From the NCBI GenBank assembly GCA_022835595.1, contig BQUP01000007.1:930001-994000 (forward strand): DNA of 64,000 bases, read 5' to 3'. A model generated the notes under the pieces. It ran no database searches and was not told the origin of the DNA. It was given only the letters and a program-made list of their open reading frames with translations. A program made the position numbers and the translations under genes. Source of the stretch: Cystobasidium ongulense (Eukaryota > Basidiomycota > Cystobasidiomycetes > Cystobasidiales > Cystobasidiaceae). Positions 12,036 to 24,198 of the stretch are shown here, one piece after another (the first letter of the stretch is position 1; the number at the start of each line of letters is the position of its first letter).

Positions 12036-12481
12036 ATCGTCTTGCTATCCTTTATCGCTGGTACCTCCCTTCCAGCTCTCAGCTTGATACTACTGAGCGA
12101 AACGTGATAGTCGGCCACGGAAAAGCAGCCCGCTCATTGCCTTCCCCGCGAAGAAGAAAGAGAGAAGATTCAGGTGCCCCAGCTTGGCACGGCGAGCGAC
12201 GGCAATAATGATAAGGCAACGAAAGCAGTTCAATGGGAAGTTCAAAAGTATAATTTGGCACAAGGTCTACAACATCTGCGAGAGATCAATGCTAACGAGG
12301 GAAGCTCAATGCGACAAAAACAAGTAACGCGGTGCTGTGATGCGCTGTGGAGAATAGCAGATGATCATTGAGTGAAGATAGTGATGTGCAGAGGAACGAG
12401 TGTGAAAAATTTAAAATGTCAGACGACATCCAAGTGAGTCGGATAGCGGTGTTGTTCAGAACTCCTTGCTATTGTTATGCT
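12036..12481. other. Intergenic, promoter of Zn2Cys6 gene
   Basis: 446 bases upstream of the regulator and downstream of the first secreted-protein gene. One GATAAG lies near 12209. No gene seen. Confidence 0.4.
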
Positions 12482-13279
12482 TCACTGGCCGGGTCCAGAA
12501 TAGCGGAGGCACCCCATGCGGACAAGCGGTGCAGCTGATTGGAAGCTAATCCATTGGTCGTGATAGCGCTGGTTTTCAATGACTTTGACTCGATAGTCAC
12601 CGCATGTCGCGTCCTTGGGTACACCGAGCCAGACATCGATGTTGGCAGACGGGTCATCTTTATTCGCTTGCAGGAAGCTTGCAAGCTGTAGCAGTAAGCA
12701 AAGAATGGGAAGGAAACATAGAGGTCAGTCGTTGCTCTTGGGTAGCAGTCGCTTCTGGAAAGGCAGAACAGGTACTTACGTTGAACTCGGCTTTGTCGGT
12801 TTCGCGCACGAGGCTGACTTCCAACCATCTTGTTTCAATGGAGCATGCCTGACGTTGGTTCACACAGTCAGGATCTGGGTTCTTCTGGTGGATGGGCTTG
12901 TAAACGAAGTTGAATCCTGTGTGTGTTGAAGAAAGCAGATGCGTTCGAAAATCAGATCCTGTCGCTTGAATTCAATTCAGGAAAGGAAGTGCCGCTTACC
13001 TGCGCCTGACCAGTTGAGCTCGGTTGGAATCAATGNNNNNNNNNNGAACAGGATCAGATTAATAGTGAAAGAATTGCCAAGGATGGATTTCATAATGCGT
13101 AAGCCTCCGCTAATACGATGTCGAATGGTAAACCCTTCAAGGGGAGCAGACTTACAAGGACCAGGTTCATCACCGCGTACAACGAGAGTTGATGCAGTCT
13201 CTACCTGGATAGGGGAGGAGGCAACTAGGCCAGCTAGGGCGAATGCCGATGCGGCGAATGCTGGAATATTGAAGAGCAT
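12482..13279 (-). CDS. Small secreted cysteine protein, paralog 1 (gap inside)
   Basis: Predicted extracellular protein of unknown function. The signal peptide is clear: MLFNIPAFAASAFALAGLVASSP, a short charged-free head, an Ala/Leu core and a cleavage-like ASS-P site. The mature part has four cysteines in the pattern CVNQRQAC, ATCGDY and GCLRYSGPG, enough for two disulfides. It matches the gene at 22166-23006 over its whole length (shared VNQRQAC, SANIDxWLGVP, SFQSAAP, RYSGPG). Four exons share positions with the paralog. An N run at 13036-13045 falls in the exon that encodes the LNWSGAG stretch, so that exon is incomplete. Fungal secreted pairs of this size are often effectors or wall proteins, but nothing here proves either. 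Confidence 0.8.
13036..13045. other. Assembly gap (10 N)
   Basis: Ten unknown bases inside the second exon of the first secreted-protein gene. A round number such as ten often stands for a gap of unknown length, so the exon may be longer than it appears. Confidence 0.99.
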
Positions 13280-14398
13280 GGTTAATTGGGTTTCTTGAGA
13301 TTTTGTGCCGTTTGAGTGTGGATGCAGTAGTAGTGACTGGAATGGGAAGTGTGGTAGAGAGAAGAGAAGAGCAGCACGGATTAGCGAATCAGTATTTATA
13401 CTGTAATTCCACTCCGGTCATCTCCTCTCCGTCATTTTTCCAGTGCATTAAGCTTTCCGGCAGCAGACACAGCCACTGAAGAAGAATTGTAATTGTCAAT
13501 AGAGTAAGTGTTAGATTGGCCTGTAAGTCCGTCCTAATGCGTCCCCGACTTGACTCTGTTGTAATGCTACACCTGTCAGCTTTGTTGGCCAGTCTGGTAC
13601 GGACTTGGCACTGCATCTCGAGCATCGCGAGCGCTCTACCGAAGGAGCATCGAGTTTGCAGCAATATGTTACGCCCGCCTTGTCGGTGGGGCTTGAAGAT
13701 GTGATGAGTAGACCTATTACTTGTGCAGCTCCCTCCCAGCATTCGTATTAACATTGATTCACCTTACATCTTGTCGATTTGATCAGGACTCTATGATCTC
13801 TGTCTTCTCCCAAACGTGCAGAAAAGAAGGACAAGAGGCACGCTGCCTGCGTAGATACCCTGAGAACGTCAGGCCTGGCGGCATCGAAGAGCTGGCTCCA
13901 GCTCGGCGCGCTGCTGCCTAGGACCTGGCATTCGAGGAATCCGCACCAGCTGGCTTCGTCGAGGCAGGCACTCGTAACTTCGTCAAAAGGATAGTCCGAG
14001 TGAGGGATATGCATGGCCATGCTTGCTAGCGCATGCGAGCTCTTGAGCATGCAAGCCCTTCTTGCAAGACATCGGACGTGATTCAGTTGATGCGGGTGCA
14101 ATGAGATTGTTCCCCGAACGAGTCGAAGCAACGGCTGTAAGCGACAAGTGCGGCGGTATCGGATACTTTGGGTGAGTGAGCAGGTAATCTTACATCCAGT
14201 CCTGCTCACAAGGTTCTTGTCTGACCTGTTGCATTTCTGGCTTAGATTGATGCTCCTTGCAGACGGCACCACAGGATTGCGGTAGACGACGGCCAATACT
14301 GAAATGACGGATTGACAAGGCCACGCATCGCAGCGACAGATACAACCTAGTCCAAAGCTCTATCTACTGATTCCCTACAAAGACTTGGAAAGCAGGCT
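13280..14398. other. Intergenic, no supported gene
   Basis: 1.1 kb between the secreted-protein start and the P450 stop. The first 200 bases resemble the region upstream of the second paralog (GAAGAGCAGCA and AAGCTTTCC motifs near 13367 and 13449, compared with 23107 and 23190). A minus-strand open frame at 13748-14296 has no domain or splice logic and I do not call it. Confidence 0.5.
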
Positions 14399-16288
14399 TC
14401 ACTGTACGAAGTTGGCTGGCCTCTCGCCCAAGATCTGCTTGAGAGCAGCAATGTTTCGCGGTTTGAGCAAGACATCGTATGGGTCAGGAGGAGTGCCCAA
14501 TGCAGTCGAACCGGTTGCACCCTTGATAGGATCATCTTCTGGCGCTTTGCTAGTCGGAGATGGATGGAATGTGAAGGACCAGATAAGACGAATAAGAGTG
14601 AGGTACAGCAAGCGGTATGTCAAGAATGACGCTGGGCATGCGCGAGCACCGAGACCGAAAGCATAGTTGATGTGAAGGAGGTTGGTCCTGTTATCGGCTT
14701 TGAGCCAGCGTTCTGGCATGAAGCGATTGGGCTCATCGAACACGGTTGGATCTACATTCAACAAGCATGCTAAGCGATGGCACAGTCTTTTGTTCCAAAC
14801 ACAATTTCCAGCTTACCTCGATTGCACGCCCAAATATTCAGGAGAGTTGTTGTCTTGGGAGGAATGACAGCATTCCCATAAGGCAGATCCTGGTAAGTCG
14901 CTCGCGGTATACCAGACCTGAGAGGAGGATAGAACCTGAGAATTTCTTTGATGAAAGCGTCGACGATAGGCACCTCTACTTCATGAGCATCGCCCCAATT
15001 GCTCTCGAACGAGTGCGCATCTCTGCTTGCTTGAAGCTCGCGATATAACCGTTCTTGCCATGCTGGATTCTGAACAAGGAACGCGACGATCCATCCCATA
15101 GTTGGGGTGCTCGAATCAGCGCCAGCTACAATTGAGAGTGAAATGCCCAAGAGCTCGGATCTTCGGAGCTTTGCATCCGGATCACCTGTGCGCGAATATG
15201 CGAAGGTAAGTTCTCTAGCTTCATTTAGCCAAGGTAGTAGGAAGCTTACGCATTACGTTGCCTTGAATACAGGGCTTATCGGTGTTCTGGGAGATGCGGT
15301 GCGACAGCTCGTCGAGGAGCTTGTAATTAAATGCCTTGCGGCGGTCACCGATGTCACGAGCATAGGAAGAGGTCTTTTTAAAAGGGTTCTTGAGGTATCG
15401 CAAGATGGGAAAGAAGTCCTGCAAGTTCTCGCTGGTCGAGCGGAAACCAGAGATGGCCTTTTCGACCTCGAAGATCTCCTTGAACAATGGCGCGTCCTTC
15501 GTAAGCAAGCGGGTTCCGTAATTTAGGGTCAAGCTCATGTTGATGGACAGATGGTATATCAAAGGTCGGAGATAAATTGAATTCTTTCCCTCTTGACTCT
15601 CCTCCAATAATTCTCGAATGAATTCTAGAGTTTCGAAATCCAGAATCTGGTAGGTTCTTGTCAGCAAGGTTCGATAATACTATTTGCAATAACTTACATT
15701 CGCATAAGACTTCGTTGCAGGAATGTTCAGTGCAGTAGCTGCAGCGCGACGTCGACGCTTGCAGCTAGCATCCCAGGGGCTCGTTCCAATGCTGAAAGTA
15801 CTGAATGGACTGTCGCTCTCGTCCGTCTTTTCGCCTATGGTGTTGACAGATTGATGAAAGGTATACAGAACTGGTCGCGAGATGACTGCAGAATGCTGCT
15901 TGACGAGAAGATCATGAGCAGACTGAGCATCGTTGATGATGACCATGGGTAAACTGCCCAATTGAACTGTGCAAGAGTAAGGATCAGCAACGATGTATGC
16001 TACTGATGGTACAAGTTCTAAGAGTCCAGGACGTAAAGTCTACTCACCCTGAAAAACTGGTCCGTATTCCTGCGCCCATTGTCGGTATCTTTCATACGCT
16101 GGCTTTCCCTTGATCTGAAATAGGTTTCCAACGATTGGATACCCGCGAGGACCTGGAAGACCTTTTATACGGGATCTTAAGCGCAGGTACTCATGGTACG
16201 CCGCGATAAGCACTACACTTGCGAGGCCAAGGTAGATCAACCTGAGTACCGAGTGCTGAAGTGCTTCGAGAAGCGACGCAGCTTCCAT
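14399..16288 (-). CDS. Cytochrome P450, CYP504-like (phenylacetate hydroxylase group)
   Basis: Haem monooxygenase anchored in the ER. An N-terminal membrane helix (LIYLGLASVVLIAAY) is followed by the hinge LPGPRGYPIVGN. The I helix has AGADSST. The K-helix ExxR motif is EILR. PERW precedes the haem loop FGLGARACPA, whose Cys binds iron. The order and the tail rich in Pro fit a microsomal class II enzyme that uses the cellular P450 reductase. N-terminal wording such as GNLFQIKG and YGPVFQ recalls CYP504 enzymes of phenylacetate breakdown; that is recall, not a search result. Six or more introns. It is divergent from the dipeptidase with 614 bases between starts. Confidence 0.88.
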
Positions 16289-16902
16289 TCTTTCCTACGG
16301 AGCGGCACAGAGGTCGGCGATAGACAGAGATGTGATACTGCTATGGTCAGACGCAAACGAAGCCAGCAAACTTTGACATCTCGACGCTGGCGCCATATTG
16401 GTACCGTCTCATTCGGTTGAAAATCCCATCCGTCCAGCGGCTGGCAGAAACCAGGCAGGACAAGCAAATACTGTCAACAAGTTGAAAACACACGAACAGA
16501 CCGTATACTTTCTGACCGGCATTCAACTCGGGATTTCTCTTTCTGTGGCCAGATCAGCTAAATCACGCCTTGGTGGTTGCAGGAAGACGTGATAAGTACC
16601 TCGATCACCTGTCGATGCCGACAGGTACTGATTCAGCCGGCGTCCAGACATGCTATGGAAGCTCGAGTAATGCGGAGCGGCGCTCAAACATGCCGAGAGT
16701 CAATGAAGATCCCCAGATTTGCCCACCTTATTACGCCTTTGGCGGATTTCACAAGGATTTGGGTCGGCGACCGCCCAAAGCCAGTAGCAAAGTTACAACA
16801 CGGTACCGGTACGGTAAACTTCGGCTTTGGAGACCATCGGGCAGGCGAAGCTTGCTTGTACGCGAACCGACTGTTAATTTTTGTCGGATAGAGCACCTGA
16901 AT
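16289..16902. promoter_or_regulatory. Divergent promoter of P450 and dipeptidase
   Basis: 614 bases between divergent starts. The dipeptidase frame stays open upstream to about 16570, so the 3' part may be leader or extra N-terminus. A GGTACCGGTACGG stretch near 16802 is a small repeat of GGTAC. Nothing else seen. Confidence 0.4.
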
Positions 16903-18481
16903 ATGGAAGCTCAAACACGTCGGTCAGAGCTTGCGCCTTTGCTGAATGGCAAGGTCGGCAAGAACACCAGGCATACAGCCCTGACAAGTCTACCGAAAAA
17001 CTCGAAACCACCACGCTTCGGCTCTATCTCTTCAATAAAACTGTTGCTGGCGGCGATAGTCGCAACCATTGCCTTCTATACCAGCTTCGGGCAGTTTGGC
17101 AAGAATCAAATCTCAAACTTGCATCCTCTGGACTTCGCTGCGCGGACAGAACGACTGTTGAGCAAGTATGGAGTATATGATGGGCATAATGACTTGGTCT
17201 ACCTCATTCGGATAGAGCTCAAGAACCAAATACAGAATAAAGACAGCTTCCCTTTAGGTAAAGGTCTTCTTAGCCATACGTAAGTCTTTGCGCATAAATC
17301 TCTGGCGCTTGTATATAAATGTGAAGCTAATTGGAAGCTTGTGTGATGCAGTGACATTCCAAGAATGCGAAAAGGAGGAATGGCCGGTCAATTCTGGAGT
17401 TTATACATAGCCTGCACGGACAAGACAGACTTCAATGAGCCCGACGATACCGTTCGAGACACGGTGGAGCAGATAGATACAGCCCATCGACTTTTTGCTG
17501 CCTACCCAGACGTTTTTAAATACTGCGACAATTCAGCTTGTGCACGCAAGGCTTCGAGGAAAGGCCAAATTGCATCAATGCTTGGAGCTGAAGGTCTACA
17601 TCAAGTTGGCAATAGTCTTGCCGTTATTCGCAAATTCTTCGATCTAGGCATGCGATACATTACCCTCACACACAATTGCGACAATGTCTTCGCTACAGCA
17701 TGGTCAACAGTTGCAGCAGGCAAGCCTGACCTGGGCTTGACTCCACTCGGTAGAGAAGCTGTACTGGAGATGAATAGATTGGGAATGCTGGTGGACATCT
17801 CGCACGTGTCCCATCGAACGATGCGAGACGTACTCGAAATCACACAATCGCCCCTCATTTTCTCACACACCACGGCGTACTCACTGGCTCCCTTCTTTCG
17901 CAATGCGCCAGACGATGTCTTGCGTGCTACAGCGAAGAATCGCGGGGTGGTCATGGTGACCTTCGTGGAGCGTTTCCTCACACCAGACGGCCGAAGAAGC
18001 ACCGTCTCTGATGTAGCAGATCACGTTATGCATATGGTACAAGTTATGGGGTCTGTAGGTCAGACTTCACACTATTGAGGCGCCAGCTTTCGTGAGACAT
18101 AAGCTGACTCTACTTGACTCACGACAGTGGGACTACGTGGGGATAGGAGGTATGTCAAAGTTCAGATGCAAGCATCTAACCTCCGTTGCTAATGTGACTC
18201 TGTGGAAAACAGGCGACTTCGATGGTACACCAGCTCTGCCCGAGGGACTTGAAGATGTCTCTAAATATCCCAATCTGATAGAGGAGTTGATGCGAAGGGG
18301 TGCATCAGAAGAGGATCTCGCCAAGTTTACACAACTCAACATCCTGCGTGTATGGGAGGAGAACGAGCGGATAGCGAAAAGGCTGCAAAAGACGAGACAG
18401 CCGAGCGAGATGACCTGGTCAGATCGTGTCTGGAGGCAGAATTACTATGGCCTACCCTATAGTGAGTTGGCCGCTGCTTGA
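16903..18481 (+). CDS. Membrane dipeptidase (peptidase family M19)
   Basis: Zinc dipeptidase that cleaves X-X dipeptides. A short cytosolic head with basic residues is followed by one helix (IKLLLAAIVATIAFY), so this is a type II membrane protein facing the lumen or outside. Metal ligands are visible in order: DGHNDL, the Glu of LGAEGLHQ, LTHN, the His pair in DISHVSH, and the Asp in GGDFDG. Four exons; intron joins at 17280, 18054-18126 and just after GIGG keep these motifs whole. I chose the ATG at 16903 (MEAQTRR) because it leaves a normal anchor; the frame is open further up. M19 enzymes occur in peptide turnover and in thiol-metabolite clusters, but no partner synthase is near. Confidence 0.93.
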
Positions 18482-19471
18482 TTTCTGGTCAAAGCTCTGA
18501 CGATGGTTGCTTCTCGTAGTGTTTTCGCATTCTGAGAAGACGCGTCTTCCCTCTGGCAAGGGCCCGCAGAGCAAGTCGGGACGCAAGGAGGAGGTCTGAA
18601 CAGTATGACATGTGTGTAGGGAGTGGAGAAGGCAATAAGCATCCCAACAATAGACCACAGTATCCTTTTTGCCACTGCTGTTTTTGTAATGCTCGTACGC
18701 ACAATTGCCAGTGCATCTCTTGACTTTCGTCCATTGCACACTTGCAACACTCACTTGCTGGGCAAGCTGTCGGATGACGACTCCCATCACCAGCAGGCCT
18801 CGCAATCACAGTCGAGCACACACGCTGGCAAGACCTCGCTGCGATTTTGAAGCCTCTCTCAGAGCATCATGCAAGTCGAGCCAGCAATCGAGCTGCATTT
18901 ATGCAGACAAGTATACCAGACCTGCGTACACAGGCGACCTTTGCAAGATACACTGCTTGCATAGTCTGCCATTCTACTACGCTTGGCCCAAAGTAAGACG
19001 CTTCATCACACCTGGCTTGTTCGGACCACCCCGCTGTTCCATCATGCGCCAAAATCTTGGAGAGACGCCGGCGAATGGCGTGATAGCGGAGCCGGGTCTG
19101 TCTCGGCACACAGCTCCGGCCGCCATGGTGCTCTTATTATTTACATGTCTCAAAGAACGACAGCAGATCCTGTCTTGCTCGAAACCTCTCGCTCTGCCTT
19201 TTATTTGGCTTCTGATCTTCTTCTGCAGCACGCCTTACTGAAAGGACCGGAATAATGAACACGGAGGATCTCGCCCATGAATCTACAAGGCGCAAGAATC
19301 ACGCTAAGAGCTGACAGTTTTCTGGGAACCTGAAGGAATTTCCCGCAGTCTGGTCAGCATCGAGATTTTGCGAGATCCGAGCTGTGTTTCTCTCTTTCGC
19401 TTTCTGTATTTCCATTCCCTCCTTCAAAGACTGCTGCAAGGCCTGCTTTATCGCACCAAGCCAAAGCAGAA
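18482..19471. other. Intergenic, no supported gene
   Basis: 990 bases between the dipeptidase stop and the next carrier. Several short frames overlap on both strands but none has a domain or a splice pattern. One CGGCGAA, the heptamer found in the hydantoin-block promoters, occurs at 19069-19075, about 400 bases upstream of the carrier. Confidence 0.5.
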
Positions 19472-21518
19472 ATGTCGTACACACCTCCTTCCCCTTCTTC
19501 CGAGAAGGATTTAAAAGTTACTGGGCCGTCTCCCGCTTCGAGCCTGGTCCTTACCGCCGAAGATGAGAAGCGTATCCTCCGCAAGCTGGATCTGAATGGT
19601 GAGCCACTCATCATCCAATAGGAAATCGAATGCCGCTGATTCATTGTGTAGTACTGCCAATATTGTCCTTACTCTACCTCTGGAGTTTCCTTGATGTAAG
19701 GCTCTGGTCTTGCCACTTTCCGCATGCTTTCCGCTAAACCAGTTTGACGATAGCGATCCAATATTGGAAATGCAGTACTCGGAGGGTGAGTTGTCCTTCT
19801 TAGTTGCTGTTGTGTAATCAATCTGACCGATTTCATCTAGCCTCAAAAAAGACCTCAGCCTGACTTCAACACAGCTCAATATCGCTATCTCTATTTTCTA
19901 TGCTTCCTACGTATCTTGGGAGGTAAGTAATAGTCCCGTCTAACACACTCATAGCTTGCTGACTGCTCGCATGGCTTTACAGGCGTTCTCCAACATTTTT
20001 CTCAAGAAACTCAGGCCATCCAAGTACATTCCTTCTCTTTGCTTGGCATGGGGTCTGGTCACTACCCTGACATGCAAAGTAGAGAGCTTTGGCGGTCTAG
20101 TAGCTACACGAATCTTCCTTGGTCTCACCGAAGCTCCCCTTTTCCCCTCGATCTGCTTCATCATCAGCATGTGGTATCCTCGAAGCACAACTTGCTTCCG
20201 ATTCGCTTTGTTCTTTTGCTCAGCCAGTCTAGCAGGTGCCTTTGGAGGTTTGCTTGCGAGGTGAAAACTATTCCCTGCTCTCAATATCCAGTATTGTCGC
20301 TGAACCCAAATTCGCATATTTTTCCGCCACCGCACTCTATCTTAACTACAGGGGTCTGATGACTATCGATACACCCGGTATAGCCCATTGGCGAGCAATC
20401 TACCTTGTGGAGGGTGAGTTGTGCACTCACTACCATTGATGGCTTTTTTGCTGAATTTTGTTCAAATTAGGCCTCATCACCATGGCGGTAGCAGTCTTGG
20501 CTTTCTTCCTTCTCAAAGACGACTTCGACAGCGCAGGCTTCCTAACAGCTGAAGATAAAGAGAAACTTCGCCAGTGGCATCTGAAGGATCGCCCAGATGA
20601 AAGTTTGGCCTTTAGCTGGCATGAAGTTAGGGATGCCTTGAAGATGCCTCTTACCTGGGTCAACGGTATTCAGGCAGTTGGCGTTGGTCTCCCTATCTTC
20701 TCCTCTGCTTCTTTCTTCCCTTCCATCGTCGCTGGTCTAGGATACTCCAATACTCAAGCACAATTGATGACTGTTCCGGTGAGTGGCAAAATTTTACGGT
20801 TGAATGCCCGTCTGTTTGGGTTGTTTGCGAGTGGTCGTGTGGCCATGCTAGTGGGAGCCATACTGACATGCTGCTACGCTATTCCACACCAGCCGTACGC
20901 CTTCTCCGCGGTTGCTGTCATTCTTACAGGATACTTCTCCGATCGCCTGGGAAAGCGCGCTATCTTCCTTCAATTGACATGTGCTGCAGGCATTGTAGGA
21001 TATGCTATACAGCTAGGTACTCTCAAGGCTGGGCCTAGGTATTTCGGACTCTTCCTCGTGGCCTATTCCGTCTATGGCGGCAACAGTATCACCAGTCAAT
21101 GGTACGGAAACAATCTCATCGGTCATTCTCGGCGTGCTACTGCCCAAGGCTTCTCTGTAGCTTTTGGTAACTTAGCAGTGAGTGATCTGGCTTCTCGAAT
21201 AAGAACTTTACAGTGACACGACTAACATGTTGCGTTCTCCTTTAGGCTATTGTAGGCATGCGTTCGCAATCGTGTTGGTTTTACCTATGCTGATGACAGT
21301 TCAAATTACAGGGCGGTTCTTACATTTATCCTGCCAATCAAGGCCCCGCGTATCACATGGGCCATAGTATCGCCATGGCATGCTTGGCCTTGGCCTTCAC
21401 CACGGCTACTTTCCAATGGTGGTGGTTCCACAGGAAGAATCAAGAACTTGATCGAAAAGCAGAACAAGCTCGGCTTGCAGGCGAGGAAGCGCCTAGCTCT
21501 TTCAGATATATGATCTGA
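19472..21518 (+). CDS. MFS transporter, anion:cation symporter family (Dal5/Tna1-like)
   Basis: Plasma-membrane carrier of the family that moves allantoate, nicotinate, pantothenate and similar organic anions. A charged head (EDEKRILRKLDLN) precedes helix 1; RSNIGNA, FSNIFLKKLRPS, GLTEAPLFP and RAIYLVEG follow as in Dal5 relatives; the central loop is EDKEKLRQWH. The second half has YFSDRLGKR and the NSITSQWYGNN region, then GGSYIYPANQGPAY. The start is the ATG at 19472 (MSYTPPSP) and the stop is the TGA at 21516. About eight introns; one after TVP at 20780 is about 115 bases. The substrate cannot be set from sequence. A similar but distinct carrier lies at 24199-27030. Confidence 0.9.
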
Positions 21519-22165
21519 AAAGCATATACTATTTCTTGCTTATTTACCGTTATTTTAGAGCTGGTTTGGCCTTCCTATTTAGACTTGGATATAGAAATAT
21601 AGATGCTTGGGGTGGTAATTCATACACAAATTTCGGAAACGAAGTTCTAGCGTATGCAGCGGATATGGCTCGCCTAACGATTTGTTTTGTGTCCTTGGCT
21701 CAACCTGGGTGACTTTCAGACCATCTTGAGCGGCAGCACCAGAAACTAAACCAAGAGGAGACTGATTCTCCGTCCAGTTCTAACGGGGAACGATTCGTGG
21801 CACAGTTGAAACGGTTAGATGAAGCAACAGATGATACCTTCGAACGCTGAGACGAAGAACCTTGTTGCTGACATCAAAGCACCTTTCGGCAACAAAGTCT
21901 ACATAGAGCACCGACCACTGTGAGCTACACAAATGCTACCGAGGGATTATGATGCGACCTCGGCTAGCCAGAAGGGAGAAGTCGATAAAAAGAGCTATGC
22001 GACGCTATAATGAGATGCGATGAGACGAGAGTCCGTGTGTATGATCATCAAATAAAGAGGGTGCTGTGCAGGAGAGCGAGTGAGAGAGATGAAAGTACCA
22101 GCCGATTGCCGACCGAATACTACTGTTAATGAAGACTCTTTGTTGATGTTCCCTTTCTTTTGTGT
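21519..22165. other. Intergenic between convergent genes
   Basis: 647 bases with the 3' regions of the carrier and of the second secreted-protein gene. No gene or repeat seen. Confidence 0.4.
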
Positions 22166-23006
22166 TTACTCGCCAGGTCCGGAATAGCGGACACACTGCA
22201 TGGTCACTGTAGGAGCAGCTGATTGGAAGCTGACCCATTGATTGTAGTAGCGCTGGTGTTCAATGACTCTGACTTGGTAGTTGCCGCATGTTGCATCTTG
22301 AGGTACGCCGAGCCAGGTATCGATGTTGGCAGATGGGTTATCGAGATCGTTGTGGAGGTAGTTTACAAGCTGTAGTTGACAAGGTCGAGCATGTCAGCGA
22401 GGGAAGGTTATATACGTCAGACCCGGAAGTGTCAAATAGGAAAGTTACTGACGTTGAACGTGGCACTATCGAAATCGCGGACGAGGTCGACCTGCAGCCA
22501 TCGAGTCTCGGCATAGCATGCCTGGCGCTGATTTACGCAGTTCGGGTCTGGGTTCTTCTTGTAGACAGGCTTGTAGACGAAGTTGAAGCCTGTATGATGG
22601 TCGCGAGGGATGGGCAACAGCTTCGTCAGTGACCGTACCCAAGCGTGAATGGTGGGAGTCTTCGCTTACCTGCACCTGGCCAGTCGACGTAGGTGAAGAT
22701 GAAGTCGCCTCCAGCTGGTTTCAATAGCTGTCCGGCTGAATGTGTGAAGAGGTTATATCGCCAAAGATACCGAATGTGTCAGCTCTTGCTGGGAGCCGGA
22801 ATGGCAATGTCAAAGGCTATAGACTTACAAGGACCTGGGGCACCTCCTCCACCGTTATCACCGCCACCGTGACTTCCACCGTCTTTTCCACCTGAACCAC
22901 CGCCGTTGGTACGTGCGACGAGAGAATCCTCCACGATAGGAGAAGAGGCTACCAAGCCAGCAAAGGCTAGGGCTGATAGAGCGACTACTGGAAGTTTGAA
23001 GAGCAT
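22166..23006 (-). CDS. Small secreted cysteine protein, paralog 2
   Basis: Predicted extracellular protein. The signal peptide (MLFKLPVVALSALAFAGLVASSP) is nearly that of the gene at 12482-13279. A Gly/His/Asp-rich insert (GGGSGGKDGGSHGGGDNGG) follows and is absent from the paralog. The mature domain continues through GGDFIFTYVDWPGAG, NCVNQRQACYAETRW, DTWLGVPQDATCGNY and QCVRYSGPGE, with the same four cysteines. Four exons with matching splice phases. The full-length match and similar upstream bases show a segmental duplication 9 kb apart in the same orientation. I do not recognise the domain. The conserved Trp, Tyr and Cys residues suggest a compact beta fold stabilised by two disulfides. 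Confidence 0.82.
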
Positions 23007-24198
23007 GATTGAAAGACTTCTTTAACTTTGACCTTGACTTTTGACTTCTTGCTGATTGATTGTGAAGATGCAGTAGATGATGAAATGTTGATGTGAAGGA
23101 GAAGAGAGAAGAGCAGCAAGGACTTCCAAATCAATTTAAAGAGATGGGCCATCCGCTCCCTTGGAGCCTGTCATCCCCTCGTCTTGGAGTCAAGCTTTCC
23201 AGCAGCTACAGAACGAGTGCGGGACCAGGTCATTATCCGCTAAGAGTCGCGGACGAGCTTGCTGATTCGTCACGAACGATGTACCAAGTCAATGTTGTCT
23301 CTGTTATGCTGCTGTTGCCAGCCGTTTCTCAAAACTAGTCTTCTCAGTTTCTGTCTCGAAGAGGTGATCCAGATCAGAGGCAGATCATATTGGGCCATTC
23401 CTCTCCAGGCTGGCCCGAGAATCAGCTGTCCAAATCAGAGCATGTCTCGCACCAGACGGAGTGTACTTGTGAGCACTGAGTGTTTCTGAGCAGCACAAGT
23501 GCGCTGCGCTTTATGCAGGATGCAGGCTTGACGGCTCATGGAAGCGCGGCAGCTTACCTACGCGACGAGACAGCCAGCCGTGTGTCTGTCTCTGCTTCAC
23601 TGACCAGCTACAGATCCACAACTCAGATGACACGAGACAAACCTTTGGCATTGACTTCTGCGAGCATCTAGATGCCTACCTGGCTCGGCGATCCCCATCG
23701 ATAAACAGGCTGACTGGCACTTAGCTTTGCAAGATGCGATGGCCAACCTGCATTTACCAAGGTACGAGGGCTGTATGCTGGCTGACCGCTTTGCCCATCA
23801 AACCCAGTTTGCATAACGTCAAAGATGAGGGTTTGGCGAGGTGGAGACAGTTAACGGCGTTGGTAGCTGAAACATCTGTATGCGCTCAAGCGGCCTTGGT
23901 GCTTATATATGGCTTCAACGTGATGTTTACCTGTAAACGTGCGCACGCAGTGCTGATGCCGAGCATCTCGGTCACAGGGCATCATTGGCCTAAGCTATTG
24001 ATTTATCATCATCAAGCGTATCTTTCAGGTATCAAACACTTTTCAGACTCATCAATCTCATCAAAGTCTCTACAGACGCAAGGACACAACCTAAATATAG
24101 CAAAGCATTTCTAATTCGCAAAGCGGAAGTCCAGCCTTTTGCCGCCGTCGTCTTTAGTAGTTGCTAGGTCTACAGAACACACTCAAATCAGCATGTGT
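23007..24198. other. Intergenic, no supported gene
   Basis: 1.2 kb holding the promoter of the secreted-protein gene and the 3' region of the next carrier. A 126-residue plus-strand frame at 23734-24114 has no domain; I do not call it. Confidence 0.5.

Noticed and set aside
13748-14296. 182-codon minus-strand open frame
   Set aside because: No domain, no splice signals with neighbours, and composition like random translation.
14399-18481. P450 plus M19 dipeptidase as a thiol-toxin (gliotoxin-like) cluster
   Set aside because: No peptide synthetase, glutathione transferase or thiol oxidase nearby; the pair alone is not enough.
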